Origin: Hymenopellis radicata
Taxonomy: Eukaryota > Basidiomycota > Agaricomycetes > Agaricales > Physalacriaceae
Direction of reading: 5' to 3'
DNA length: 12,206 nt
NCBI GenBank assembly: GCA_015501595.1
Contig: JADNRX010001245.1
Coordinates: 1-12,206, forward strand
A program made the position numbers and the translations under genes. The notes beneath the pieces were generated by a model that was not told the origin of the DNA, did no database searches, and saw only the letters and a program-made list of their open reading frames with translations. Below, piece after piece: positions 1 through 7,685 of the stretch (positions are counted from its first letter, which is position 1; the number at the start of each line of letters is the position of its first letter).

Positions 1-70
1 GACCGAGATAGCCCAGGTTCGAAAGACTGACGAGGAGCAGTAAAACTGCGATAGGTACAGATGGATGCAT
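1..70 (-). CDS. 5' end of a probable secreted protein (partial, runs off the left edge)
   Basis: A minus-strand ATG at 70-68 opens 23 codons that stay open to the window edge. The peptide begins MHPSVPIAVLLLLVSLSNLG: a short N-region, a strong hydrophobic core (IAVLLLLVSL) and a small-residue region, which is what a signal peptide looks like. Nothing of the mature protein is in the window, so no function can be given. The reading frame is also open upstream of this ATG as far as the transposon, so the true start could lie further upstream; I chose this ATG because the signal-like segment follows it directly. The hAT-type element lies about 170 bp upstream. Confidence 0.42.
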   Translation of the reverse strand, partial: MHPSVPIAVLLLLVSLSNLGYLG

Positions 71-248
71 GGCAGAAGGACGTGCTCTCAGGTACGGACG
101 AGTTCTTTGACCGAGAGGGCTACCAAATCTGCCAATCTGCCAAATGGTGCAGATACTAATAGAATCAAAGCGTGGACTGATGACGTGAACCAATTTAGGA
201 CGGCTTGATTCCCGACGCTCTTCCGCTTTGAATAAGGAGTGTTCCCAT

Positions 249-268
249 TAGGGTGGCGTAAGAAATGG
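249..268 (+). repeat. Left terminal inverted repeat of the hAT-type element
   Basis: Outer 20 bases of the element. It matches the inward-reading right end (1451-1470) at 17 of 20 positions, with mismatches at positions 11, 18 and 19. Confidence 0.85.
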
Positions 269-330
269 TTTGAAACTTTCTGACCAGTAAGTTACCTCGG
301 CCGCCCGCAGGGCTCCATAATTTTACCCGG

Positions 331-347
331 TAATTTACATGTAAAAT
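331..347 (+). repeat. Subterminal 17-nt repeat, left copy
   Basis: TAATTTACATGTAAAAT recurs at 1414-1430 as TAATTTACGTGTAAAAT (16 of 17 identical, same orientation). Both are followed or preceded by a CACGTG-type word. They lie 82 and 40 bp from the element's ends, as expected for subterminal transposase-binding sites. Confidence 0.55.
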
Positions 348-1079
348 TTGGCACGTGATAGTCACATGACGTGCTCGCGTCCGCCACAAATGAACAAATT
401 TTGGTTTTCCGACCAATACCCTGGGTATCTGGCCGAAAAAGGGAGGGAAAAAGAAAGGAGAGAGAGAGGATTATCAGGACCACGGCGGTCTTGTTTCGTG
501 CTTCTGTATGCCATTAGGCATCGTTGAGATGTAGTCTTGAGTGTCGAAGAGTATGAAAATCGAAAATTTCTTGCGCGCTACGCGCGCACAATGCTCATAG
601 ATCGCGGTTAGTCTCGGTCAGCACTGTTTCTGCATTCGGGCACATCTGTAGCTCACACAGGCTCCAGATGGACTTTGAAGACAAGAAGGATACTAACAGC
701 GCGTCGCTGAGCGGGCGCGGGTGCAGCAGCAGCCCCCATACAAGAATGTGAATGGAACAGTTATGTCTCATCAGTAGACCACGGCGGCGTGTACAAACTC
801 AAAGTCACGGCAAGTCTCAAAGGGAACCCAATACAAAGCTGCAAAACCTACATCCGGGCAAGAGAATGTGCCAGAATCGACCAGCTGTTGCTACAGAGGC
901 CCATATTCAAGATACGCCTCAGACAAACAGTACGGGAGCAAAGACTTCAATGCATTCTGCCATGCAAGAGCAAGGTTTAGTCTATGCGGCTGACGGGGGA
1001 CCGAGAACGCGAACAGGATGGCGGTGGCGGAGGACCGCGAACAGAGCACGTGATTAGAAATTTTCCAAAACAGGCAGCT

Positions 1080-1139
1080 GGCAGTTAACATGGCAGTTAA
1101 CGCTCGGCATGGCAGTTAACATCCGGCATGGCAGTTAAC
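1080..1139 (+). repeat. Four-copy GGCAGTTAAC cluster inside the hAT-type element
   Basis: GGCAGTTAAC starts at 1080, 1092, 1111 and 1130. The last three are each preceded by AT, and the last two lie in a near-perfect 19-bp period (CGGCATGGCAGTTAACATC-like unit). It is a short degenerate tandem array about 330 bp in from the right terminus. Confidence 0.75.
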
Positions 1140-1413
1140 AACCCAGTGTATCGATCGGTAAATCCAAATTTTCTGTCCCTCCGGGGGCGGCTGAACACAC
1201 GAGTTAGCAGATAAAAATTGCACATCTGAGTATACAGGCCACAGCTTCAGGAGGTGACATGCTAAATCCAAGTGTAGATAGGCCAACAGAAGGACATCTT
1301 GCACCAAATCCGTCCTCCCCGCCGCGTCGGGGGCGACATGTGACCCAATTTGGTAACTTACAACCTCCAAAGCGGGCTGGTAATTTACCAGTAAATTACA
1401 GTCACGTGACGCG

Positions 1414-1430
1414 TAATTTACGTGTAAAAT
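1414..1430 (+). repeat. Subterminal 17-nt repeat, right copy
   Basis: Second copy of the 331-347 repeat. Adjacent sequence holds the perfect palindrome GTCACGTGAC (1401-1410) and further TAATTTAC / GTAAATTA words at 1381-1399, making this the densest subterminal repeat zone of the element. Confidence 0.55.
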
Positions 1431-1450
1431 GACATGCAGTAAAAAACAAC

Positions 1451-1470
1451 CTGTTTCTTCCGCCACCCTA
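1451..1470 (-). repeat. Right terminal inverted repeat of the hAT-type element
   Basis: Inverted partner of 249-268. It ends in CGCCACCCTA directly before the second target-duplication copy. Confidence 0.85.
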
Positions 1471-1478
1471 GTTCCCAT

Positions 1479-1759
1479 CTTTTCTGTCTGGAAAGTACCT
1501 CGACGCGGGCTTCAAATGTGAACCCTCCTCCGCTTTGAATGAGGGCCTTGTTCCTTAGCCTATCAAGTACGTCTTCCCGTCTTTCAATTACATATGCGGC
1601 GTCCTTCTGGCATATTATGTCACCACTTCTTCCAGGACCTTCTCGTCCTATGATATCGAGGAGCAATCGAAGGTACTCCATGTAGGTACGAATACAAGGC
1701 ACGGTAACAGATTGAATTGCTTATATGGATCTTCGCGGTATTCGAAAGTCGTTGGCATC
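1479..1759. other. Upstream region of the crystallin-like gene
   Basis: No gene is supported here. A TATA-like word (TTATATGG, about 1721-1728) lies roughly 32-39 bp before the ATG at 1760. A minus-strand open frame at 1418-1702 runs through the transposon end, so it is not a conserved gene. Confidence 0.4.
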
Positions 1760-2443
1760 ATGTTCAACATCAAAGACATGGCCGTTGTAGCTCTCATGAT
1801 TAATGTGGCGAGAGCCGCGAGTGTTGTTGGGACGCTCGATGTAAGTACTGACCAGTCCGTGGATTCTTGTGTGGCGTTGACACTCACGTAGACCTTCGCT
1901 GAGTGCGGAGATAATGTTGACGCTGTCTGCCCGACTGGAACAGAATGCACATCGGGAGGTTTGTAGCAGTTTTCTCCGCAGAAGATTATATTCTCAATAG
2001 GCTTCAGTCCCGAGCTTTTGCATGCCCCCACGAGTACCCGACAACAGCACCTTGACGTACACTGAAGTTCAAGGGTTTGGACGCCCAGTGGCCCCCGTCG
2101 GATATGTCTCCAACGACGATCCGATTCCTGTCTGGACGGGCTGCACCGACGCCAATTTTGGAGGGTCTTGCCTGACATACTCTTTGGCCTGCGACTTCTG
2201 CGTCCCTCTTGACGGAATTTGGGTCGATTCCCTCTCGAGCATTCGGATCATCGAGCCCACTGTGGGATGCAACTTTTGGGTGTAAGTTTTCTTATAGCAC
2301 GGATTGGATATAGGAGGCTCATCCGTTTCAGTAGTTCGAACTGCGTGGGCGACGGTATTAATATTGATTCGGGAGCTATCTTTGATCTTTCGGCGACGAA
2401 CTATAACGATCGCATTGTAGCATTCAACTGTTACTTACATTAG
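1760..2443 (+). CDS. Small secreted cysteine-rich protein, beta/gamma-crystallin-like
   Basis: Four exons join in phase: 1760-1840, 1892-1958, 2008-2281 and 2332-2443 (introns 51, 49 and 50 nt; donors GTAAGT, GTTTGT, GTAAGT), giving 177 residues. Exon 1 is a signal peptide (MFNIKDMAVVALMINVARAA). The mature part has an N-terminal cysteine group (C32, C40, C46, C54), then a region with paired strand-like motifs: WTGCTDANFGGSC (92-104), a C-x2-C pair (111, 114), WVDSLSSIRI (121-130), GCNFWVSSNCVGDG (136-149) and NDRIVAFNC (166-174). Aromatic-x-G-C strands, a D-S-L-S-S-I-R turn and a closing C resemble the two Greek-key motifs of secreted beta/gamma-crystallin-like proteins of fungi and bacteria. 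That fold call is by pattern only. Role unknown; an extracellular, disulfide-rich protein. It converges with the membrane-protein gene at 2546. The GTTTGT donor of intron 2 is weak, but phase and the continuing cysteine pattern support it. Confidence 0.82.
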
Positions 2444-2545
2444 ATAAAGGAACAAGATTACTGAGTGTACCGTGTACGCGAAAACCTTCATTACATCTGA
2501 CGAGCTACGACCAGCCCGTGGAATCATGCTGAACCATAAACACAC

Positions 2546-3488
2546 CTAAGTAGTCGGTAAGTTCATAATCCACACAAACTTGTGAAAGACTCTACCATTC
2601 GGCACACGCTCTTTCTTCTGCCAAAAGTTGATATAACAATTAGGTGTGCGATCCGAACAGCTGAACTCGAACGTTGTGAACGAGGACGACGGGCAGCGAA
2701 ACTCTATGGGCTTGTGGTCTTTCCCAGAGAAATCGACAGTCGCGAAATGCGAGCGGCGAGGTGGTGCGGTGGACCATGAGATGTGTCTCGATACCTCGGA
2801 GCTGCTGTCCAGCATCCAGATGTCGATCTCACTCGAGAAGTCCACGTTCACTGCTGCCTCAAAAGACGTAATATTGGGACTCGGAATGGTCGGGTTCAGG
2901 TGGCACCTTTCCATTTCGTAGTCCAGGTTTCGAAATTGCACCACCGTTGATGTCTGTTCTATGAATATCAATGCTACGAAGCAGTGCTTTCACCCAGCGT
3001 ACCTCAGAAGAGACAAGAAAGTGTCTATCGTCAGGATATATTGTGCCTACATTGCTGGGATACCAGCGAGGGTCTTCGAACAGACTCCGGGACGGATCGG
3101 ACGTTCTGAACTGGAGGATAACGTCGGGGGAGTTATAGATTGGAGAAAGAGGTGGCCTGTCTCCGCTGATTGCCACCGAGTTCAAGTTGATGTACGTGCT
3201 AGGACGACGGAGCGGGGCGCGGCTACTAGCGGCACGCGAAACGGGAGACTCCAAATGGTCGAAGTAGAAGACACCAATAGAGAGAATAGATGATATGACA
3301 GTGCCAATGCACGCCCACGTAACCAGCCTTCGCTGTGAAGCTGTGTAGCCTACTTAAAACGTCAGAAAACGAGAATTACAGCAAGCGATTCGGCAATACT
3401 TACCACGCTTGGAAATGGGTTGACAATCTTGTTCGTTACATGGCTCCTCTGAAACGTTCAGAGGCGTGTATGAGGCTGAGGAAGACAT
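2546..3488 (-). CDS. Single-pass membrane protein of an uncharacterised agaricomycete family
   Basis: Three exons, minus strand: 3404-3488, 3003-3349 and 2546-2953 (introns 54 and 49 nt), giving 279 residues. The N-terminus (MSSSASYTPLNVSEEP...) is hydrophilic and lacks a signal peptide. A basic QRR is followed by one transmembrane helix at about 37-58 (LVTWACIGTVISSILSIGVF). The long remainder carries STYINLNSV, the conserved-looking PDDRHFLVSSE just before intron 2, VVQFRNLDYEMERC just after it, IDIWMLDSSSE, and a C-terminal FTTFEFSCSDRTPNC...FWQ block with paired cysteines. From memory this layout (short tail, one helix, beta-rich domain with the VxxFRxxDYxMERC motif) is common among hypothetical agaricomycete proteins. 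I know no function and give none. Acceptor 1 is a NAGNAG (AAGTAG), so residue 29 may be Gly or the protein one residue longer. No frame break is seen. A CCAAT word on the minus strand lies at 3544-3548, about 56 bp before the ATG. Confidence 0.88.
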
Positions 3489-4033
3489 TCAGTTCCTGTC
3501 CGCTAGTTCGGCAGCTCGTCTGAACTTTCAAGCTTCAAGATCCATTGGTATCGGAAAACGAGTCAATGGAGACATGCGGTCGTTTGAAGCTGTCAAGCTA
3601 TCGAGGAACGAGGCGTGTCGGTTGGTAGACTATCACTGATAATCATCATACTAAAGCTAGCCTCGGCTGTTTAGGGTCTGCGAAGGCTGTGCCGTGTACG
3701 TACGCATCAAATTACCTCTCTCCTTCCCTCTCCCCTTCAGGTTGCCTCCAGGCAAGTACTTACAGTGTACACACGCTGTCGACTGCTATTGAAATCCGCC
3801 ACTGTTCTGGCTATTCATTTCGTCAGGTTTCTGATATTCCCTCCAGCAAGCGCTTATCTAAATGCAACACTCTTCTTGCATTGACTTGAACGGATCCTCT
3901 TAGCATATACCCTGGGTCTTCGTATCTCGCTAGATGGTCGGTAGAATCTTATGATGGCGCCAGAACTCGTATGCTTCAAGGAGGTCTTGATGTTGATGGA
4001 GTCCTAGTTGATTGGACATTCCGACCGGACTAG

Positions 4034-4038
4034 CCAAT
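4034..4038 (+). promoter_or_regulatory. CCAAT box upstream of the seven-helix gene
   Basis: CCAAT in the context TAGCCAATGA, 46 bp upstream of the TATA word and 137 bp before the ATG, a usual position for a CCAAT-binding-complex site in fungal promoters. Confidence 0.5.
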
Positions 4039-4079
4039 GACAAAGAAACACGAAGCGTTTATTTCAAGGCCGCATAATG

Positions 4080-4085
4080 TATAAG
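4080..4085 (+). promoter_or_regulatory. TATA box of the seven-helix gene
   Basis: TATAAG within TGTATAAGTATAC, 91 bp before the ATG at 4171. With a CCAAT word upstream and a pyrimidine-rich stretch after it (CTTTCTC), this is a credible core promoter. Confidence 0.6.
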
Positions 4086-4170
4086 TATACTTTCTCTAGA
4101 GCCCAGTGTCATCAACATCCGATTCGAACGTCTTCCTGTTCTCCGCCGCATTTCCTACGAGTCCAAGTCA

Positions 4171-5412
4171 ATGTCTACGAACTCGTCTGACAGTGTTCCC
4201 GCCGGGAATCCTTATGCTCCGCAAGAGCCACCCGAGTTGATATCCTTCGAAAAGTCAGATTTCATCGGTATGCATCTTGCAGATATGCTCTACGGTTAGT
4301 AGTTATCTTGTGCGCTTCGTCCATCCTTCTTTCGATGTTAATCAACTTGTAGGCATAACCGTGCTGCTGTTCGTTCGGTGTATGACCGGGCTTCTGTTCC
4401 CGAAGGCTCCGCGCGCTCGCAACATCCCCTTGGCCGTCTATGTCTTTGTTATTTTTGCGCTTGGAACCGTGTTCATGGCCATGAATCTCAACGTGGCCGT
4501 GCTGAGCTTCATCGACAACCGAAACTTTCCTGGAGGACCTGAAGTATGGGCTCAGGCGGAAGCCTATAAGGCGATCATTGTCGTTCCGAATACTGTGTTT
4601 ATTTTGGCTAACTGGATGGCGGATGCACTTCTGGTTAGTGTATATTTTCTCATCACACAATTAGTCACTTACAGTCGCTACTACAGCTCTACCGTTGCAA
4701 AGTCGTCTGGGACTCCCACTATTGGGTGCTTGGTCTTCCTGGCTTGATGTATCTTGGTTCGATTTGTAGGTGAAGTTCTCCTTAATGGTACTGGATCTAA
4801 TGGTCTTCTAGCCATGGGCATCATGACTATCTTCCAGAGTTCGAAGCCCAACGCTGGGATCTGGAATAGCGTGACAATCGACTTTGCGCTTCCCTACTTT
4901 TCACTTTCGACATCCCTGAATGTTCTTCTCACTCTCCTTATTTCGAGTCGGCTGTTTGTGCACCAAATGTGGCTCAGAAAAAACATGGGGTCAATGCGCC
5001 TTCCTTATGGTTCCATCATTGCGTTACTCGTTGAAAGCTCAGCGATTTATGCTATCTCATCTCTGTTGTTTATCGGATGCTACGGCGCAGGCAGCTTAGT
5101 GTCTGCCGTGTTCTTGCCCATCCTTTCGCAGACACAGGTGAGTGTTGAACGTTTAAATCCCGAACGATGGCCCGGAACTGAAGTACTGTGTCCTAGATTA
5201 TCGCGCCGCTGTTGATCATTTCCAGAGTGATTAACCAGAAGGCGTGGACGTCGTCGACGCGCCAGGCGATATTGTCCAACCTCGCATTCCAAGACGCTAG
5301 TCAGGCGACCACCCAGATCAACTCACATGCGCTTCGCTCGCCCGGATCGACGGTATTCAACGTCGGGAAGGAAAGCAATAGTATACACAGCGTTGCACGC
5401 AGCGTTGTTTGA
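4171..5412 (+). CDS. Seven-transmembrane protein of an uncharacterised basidiomycete family
   Basis: Five exons: 4171-4294, 4353-4633, 4687-4765, 4812-5137 and 5197-5412 (introns 58, 53, 46 and 59 nt), joining in phase to 341 residues. A short polar N-tail (MSTNSSDSVPAGNPYAPQEP) leads into seven hydrophobic segments: about 32-57 (HLADMLYGITVLLFV), IPLAVYVFVIFALGTVFMAM, IIVVPNTVFILANWMADALL, YWVLGLPGLMYLGSISMGIM, FALPYFSLSTSLNVLLTLLI, IIALLVESSAIYAISSLLFI and VFLPILSQTQIIAPLLIISR. The C-tail is polar, rich in Ser/Thr/Gln, and ends ...VARSVV. Loop marks LYRCKVVWDS after helix 3 and the PILSQTQ-IIAPLLI-RV run at helix 7 fit, from memory, a very large family of plasma-membrane-type proteins expanded in agaricomycetes. 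It has a receptor-like topology, but no ligand or G-protein coupling can be claimed. No frame breaks. The intron at 4766 is only 46 nt, with a clear TCTAAT branch site. Confidence 0.9.
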
Positions 5413-5752
5413 TGACTGGTTACTATATTCTACGACTTTCTACCCAGGACGGTCATCAGTAAAAACGTTTCTTGTACCTTCTTTTACTATTATATAGAAA
5501 TTTTTTATGCGACGAGCTACAATACGCGACATCGACAACTTTGGGGGAGACAGGTCCAGATCGAGCGGAGTTTGCCGGAGGCAGAGCACGGACGCGTCAC
5601 TCACAAACCATCACCACAATAACCTCCATCTCCATGTTCGACGCGTTCTCCTCACCCTCTAGTCTTGTTACCGACCGTATATGAAAAGACAAGCTGCGAT
5701 ATACGAGCAGCTTGTGGTTGGACAAAGTTGACAGTCCGTTTTCTAAATTAAC
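5413..5752 (+). other. 3' flank of the seven-helix gene
   Basis: No supported gene. It begins with an AT-rich tract (about 5480-5510) that probably holds the polyadenylation region. A perfect 8-bp inverted repeat lies at 5690-5714. A 50-codon ATG frame from about 5508 has low-complexity His/Arg composition and is rejected. Confidence 0.4.
5690..5714. repeat. Small perfect hairpin
   Basis: CAAGCTGC (5690-5697) and GCAGCTTG (5707-5714) pair perfectly around a 9-nt loop (GATATACGA). Role unknown; chance occurrence is possible. Confidence 0.35.
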
Positions 5753-6077
5753 ATGTATTTGACCAGTGACTTTTACCTAGGTACTTCGGAATCGTTCAAA
5801 TGCGTGCACTACCACGGATTCGTTGACCGGTGTTCCCCCTTATGGTTTATTCAACTACTCTCCAGCGCGGCTGCGATTTGGCCTGCGTCAGACGCCCCCG
5901 CGCCTGTTCACCGATACGTCAAAGTAAGTTCAACTTTATAAGCCTCACTGATGGTAACACCACATTTTCACGTACATTGACAACTAACTTGTCTACCAGT
6001 TCGATCGCTTCGAAGACTCGACAAGGAATATAAATTTGCTAGACGCCCGGTCAATGAACCTAAATCATCCCTGCTGA
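5753..6077 (+). CDS. Doubtful two-exon open frame ending in the duplicated 90-bp segment
   Basis: An ATG at 5753 opens 57 codons (MYLTSDFYLGTSESFK...). GTAAGT at 5924 and TACCAG at 5999 could splice a 76-nt intron, continuing in phase with FDRFEDSTRNINLLDARSMN and a stop at 6075-6077, for 82 residues. No domain, signal peptide or family is recognised. The second exon is exactly the repeated segment, and the end overlaps the 3' end of the dioxygenase on the other strand by 13 bases. It may be a relic exon captured with the duplication, or a chance frame. Confidence 0.2.
5983..6072 (+). repeat. 90-bp dispersed repeat, copy 1 (inverted partner at 10047-10137)
   Basis: From ACTAACTTGTCTACCAG to AATCATCCCT this matches the reverse complement of 10047-10137 with only about five substitutions and one extra T in the other copy. 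Its right end coincides with the dioxygenase stop codon (6065-6067) and its last codons. Confidence 0.88.
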
Positions 6078-7458
6078 GGGAGAGGCGTATCTTCGGTTCC
6101 CTTCCGTGTATTCCAGTTCTCCGGTCCCTGCGAAGGAAAGGTATTTCATCAACCCACAGCCATTTAGCCAGCATCCCACGGGCATGAGCACGCACCGTCC
6201 AATGGCGAGCTCTTCGGGTCTTGACGCGTCGTACGAGCCAATCCTTCGCGGTTACGCCCGGTTCGTATTTACCAACAGGAGCGCGGGTAACCGCGTCAGC
6301 GATCATCTGGCTCTTGTCAGTGAGCGCACGGAGTTCCACCACGTCGTTTGGGCGAGTGAAAAAGACAAGAGACCAACGCTCGTGTCGAGATTGCTCTCCG
6401 GGAGGTGGCCTAGGGTCCTATGAGACATTGCTTGTGCGAGTTGTATTGACGCGGTGGATGTTGGAGCGCAGAATACCCCCACTGAAGATATTGAGAGCAT
6501 CTCCAATGTTGCAAATGGCGTGACCCGAGAGAGGCTATACGATCAGCGCGCATGCAGTGGGCGATGCTGAAGTACCTTAATATAGTACCACCGCTCTGCT
6601 CCCGGAGGCAGCACTTGGAGACCTCCAAGCCTATTGTGGAGAAATGACTGACGAGAGTAATCAGCTCATACAGCCTTCAAACGCTCAGTCTCAGTGCTCA
6701 CAAGCGATCCAAAGTCTGTATGCGCAGCCAGGAACGTTTTTCTCTCTAGTGCCGTATGTGGCGGGGCTCGAATGCATCGAGATGCACACCCACTATGCTT
6801 TCCAGGCTTGTGCAAACTCGCGAGCGTCCCTTTCGGTAGGCCCAACTTGTCGTTCAAGACATCGATGAGGAGATGGTTGATGGCGAGCGATTTCTGTATG
6901 AAGGGTTTGACCGTCGACTCCATTCGCTCGTTCACGGTGGATGGATACGTCCGGTGAATGGGAATCGGCCACGCGAGCGCGTCGTCCTTGGATATGTTCA
7001 GATACTCGGTAACGTTCCTCGTGCCGGCCTGATCGATAATAGTGCTGCCTGCGGCCCTGTATCTGCGAGAGATGTGTTAGGAATTCACAGGGCTGGGAAT
7101 GTGGCGCGTATCGAAGGATCCTTGCCCGCTTACCCAAAAGAGGTACCATCGTCCCCTTCCCCGAATTTCACCTTCTCTTCGAGCGGAAGGGCTATAGTCT
7201 CGCGACCCATCTCAAACATCTCGCTAACTTCGTCGTCCACTCCATGGTTCTTGAGGCTGATCCCGGGACATGAGCAATACGCACCACTGAGTAGAACTCG
7301 ATAGCACTTACTACCAAAACCCAAGCTCAGTGGCCGCCTTCCACAGCTTCTCTATCTCATGATCGTCGCCCAACCTCACAAGCTGGTAATCCACGACAAG
7401 CAGAGGATGAGTCGGCACGTCATCTGGGAACGGCGAAAAATGAAGTCAGTCCTGGCAT
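6065..7458 (-). pseudogene. 2OG/Fe(II) dioxygenase, isopenicillin-N-synthase-like, with frame or splice lesions
   Basis: Seven exons on the minus strand: 7312-7458, 7134-7256, 6702-7062, 6576-6647, about 6449-6534, 6196-6409 and 6065-6127 (introns 41-71 nt), about 354 residues after allowing for the lesions, the usual length. Family marks in order: PFPDDVPTHPLLVVDYQ, GFWYLKNHG, GYRAAGSTIIDQAGTRN, the iron ligands H and D in AAHTDFGSL, LHNRLGGLQVLPP, HAICNIGDAL, the distal iron His in RSNIHRV, and RWS (the 2-oxoglutarate-binding R-x-S). These enzymes use Fe(II), O2 and 2-oxoglutarate (or O2 alone) to oxidise small molecules; the substrate cannot be told. Lesion 1: the ATG at 7458, 38 bp after a TATA run, is out of frame with the rest because of one extra T in the T5 run near 7444. 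Lesion 2: the intron after HRV lacks a normal donor, and unspliced reading meets TAG at 6418-6420. All catalytic residues are intact, so a recent pseudogene or a consensus error are both possible. Confidence 0.85.
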
Positions 7459-7495
7459 GTTCGTGCGAGCTCGACGTGAGACACCTCACTCAACG

Positions 7496-7503
7496 ATATA
7501 TAT
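7496..7503 (-). promoter_or_regulatory. TATA box of the dioxygenase gene
   Basis: The alternating run ATATATAT ends 38 bp before the ATG at 7458. It fixes that ATG as the intended start, and therefore shows that the frame break just after it is a real difference from the expected gene. Confidence 0.6.
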
Positions 7504-7652
7504 GCTCTTCAGCCGAAGATAGCACGGGAGACTAGTGCTATTCGTGGGCCCTTGGGATCGGCTGACCACCTTCGTCATGCAAAAGATCCCAAGATTTGCG
7601 AGGGTCGTGCGGTGCTTTTGCTGAAAAGAGTCGTTTTCCTGCCAACCTGCCA

Positions 7653-7685
7653 GCTTCAACAGTCAAAATTAGCGAATGTTGAAGC
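7653..7685. repeat. Perfect 9-bp inverted repeat
   Basis: GCTTCAACA (7653-7661) pairs with TGTTGAAGC (7677-7685) around a 15-nt spacer, about 200 bp upstream of the dioxygenase start. It could be a binding site for a dimeric regulator of that gene; this is inference from symmetry and position only. Confidence 0.35.

Larger units (their letters stand above)
249..1470. mobile_element. Non-autonomous hAT-superfamily DNA transposon, 1222 bp
   Basis: The left end reads TAGGGTGGCGTAAGAAATGG and the right end, read inward, TAGGGTGGCGGAAGAAACAG: 17 of 20 bases match and the first ten are identical. TAGGG is a common hAT terminus, and the element is flanked by an 8-bp target duplication. Inside I find no long open frame and nothing resembling a transposase, so it must be mobilised in trans. 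Subterminal zones carry repeated TAATTTAC / GTAAATTA words, three CACGTGA words (352, 1047, 1403) and four copies of GGCAGTTAAC (1080-1139). Short subterminal repeats of this kind are known transposase-binding sites in hAT elements; that role is inferred here. At 1.2 kb it is longer than a classic MITE and could be a deletion derivative of a full element. It occupies the region between a minus-strand gene start and the plus-strand crystallin-like gene. Confidence 0.87.
241..1478. repeat. 8-bp target-site duplication flanking the hAT-type element
   Basis: The octamer GTTCCCAT occurs at 241-248 and again at 1471-1478, immediately outside the two terminal inverted repeats. A perfect 8-bp direct repeat is the insertion signature of hAT-superfamily transposases. 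The match is exact, which suggests a fairly recent insertion. Confidence 0.88.
3489..4170. other. Divergent intergenic region
   Basis: This 0.68-kb gap separates two divergently transcribed membrane-protein genes. It holds a minus-strand CCAAT word near 3544 and the plus-strand CCAAT and TATA words at 4034 and 4080. A 66-codon open frame at 3689-3889 is compositionally biased (S/P-rich from CT-rich DNA) and has no supporting splice or protein motif. I see nothing else. Confidence 0.5.

Noticed and set aside
565..592. Alternating purine-pyrimidine palindrome TGCGCG-CTACG-CGCGCA inside the transposon.
   Set aside because: Possible hairpin or Z-DNA-prone tract, but isolated and without a link to other repeat words.
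219..1545. A near-duplicate word TCCGCTTTGAAT on both sides of the transposon (about 222-233 and 1529-1540).
   Set aside because: The copies are not adjacent to the termini (about 15 and 60 bp away), so they are not part of the target duplication; probably chance or a shared flank motif.
1418..1702. A 94-codon minus-strand open frame beside the crystallin-like gene.
   Set aside because: Its 3' end runs into the transposon terminus, its start overlaps the promoter of the opposite gene, and it has no splice or motif support.
3446..3464. Inverted repeat CCTCTGAA-ACG-TTCAGAGG.
   Set aside because: It is inside coding exon 1 of the minus-strand membrane protein (PLNVSEEP), and a short stem of this size can arise from codon choice.
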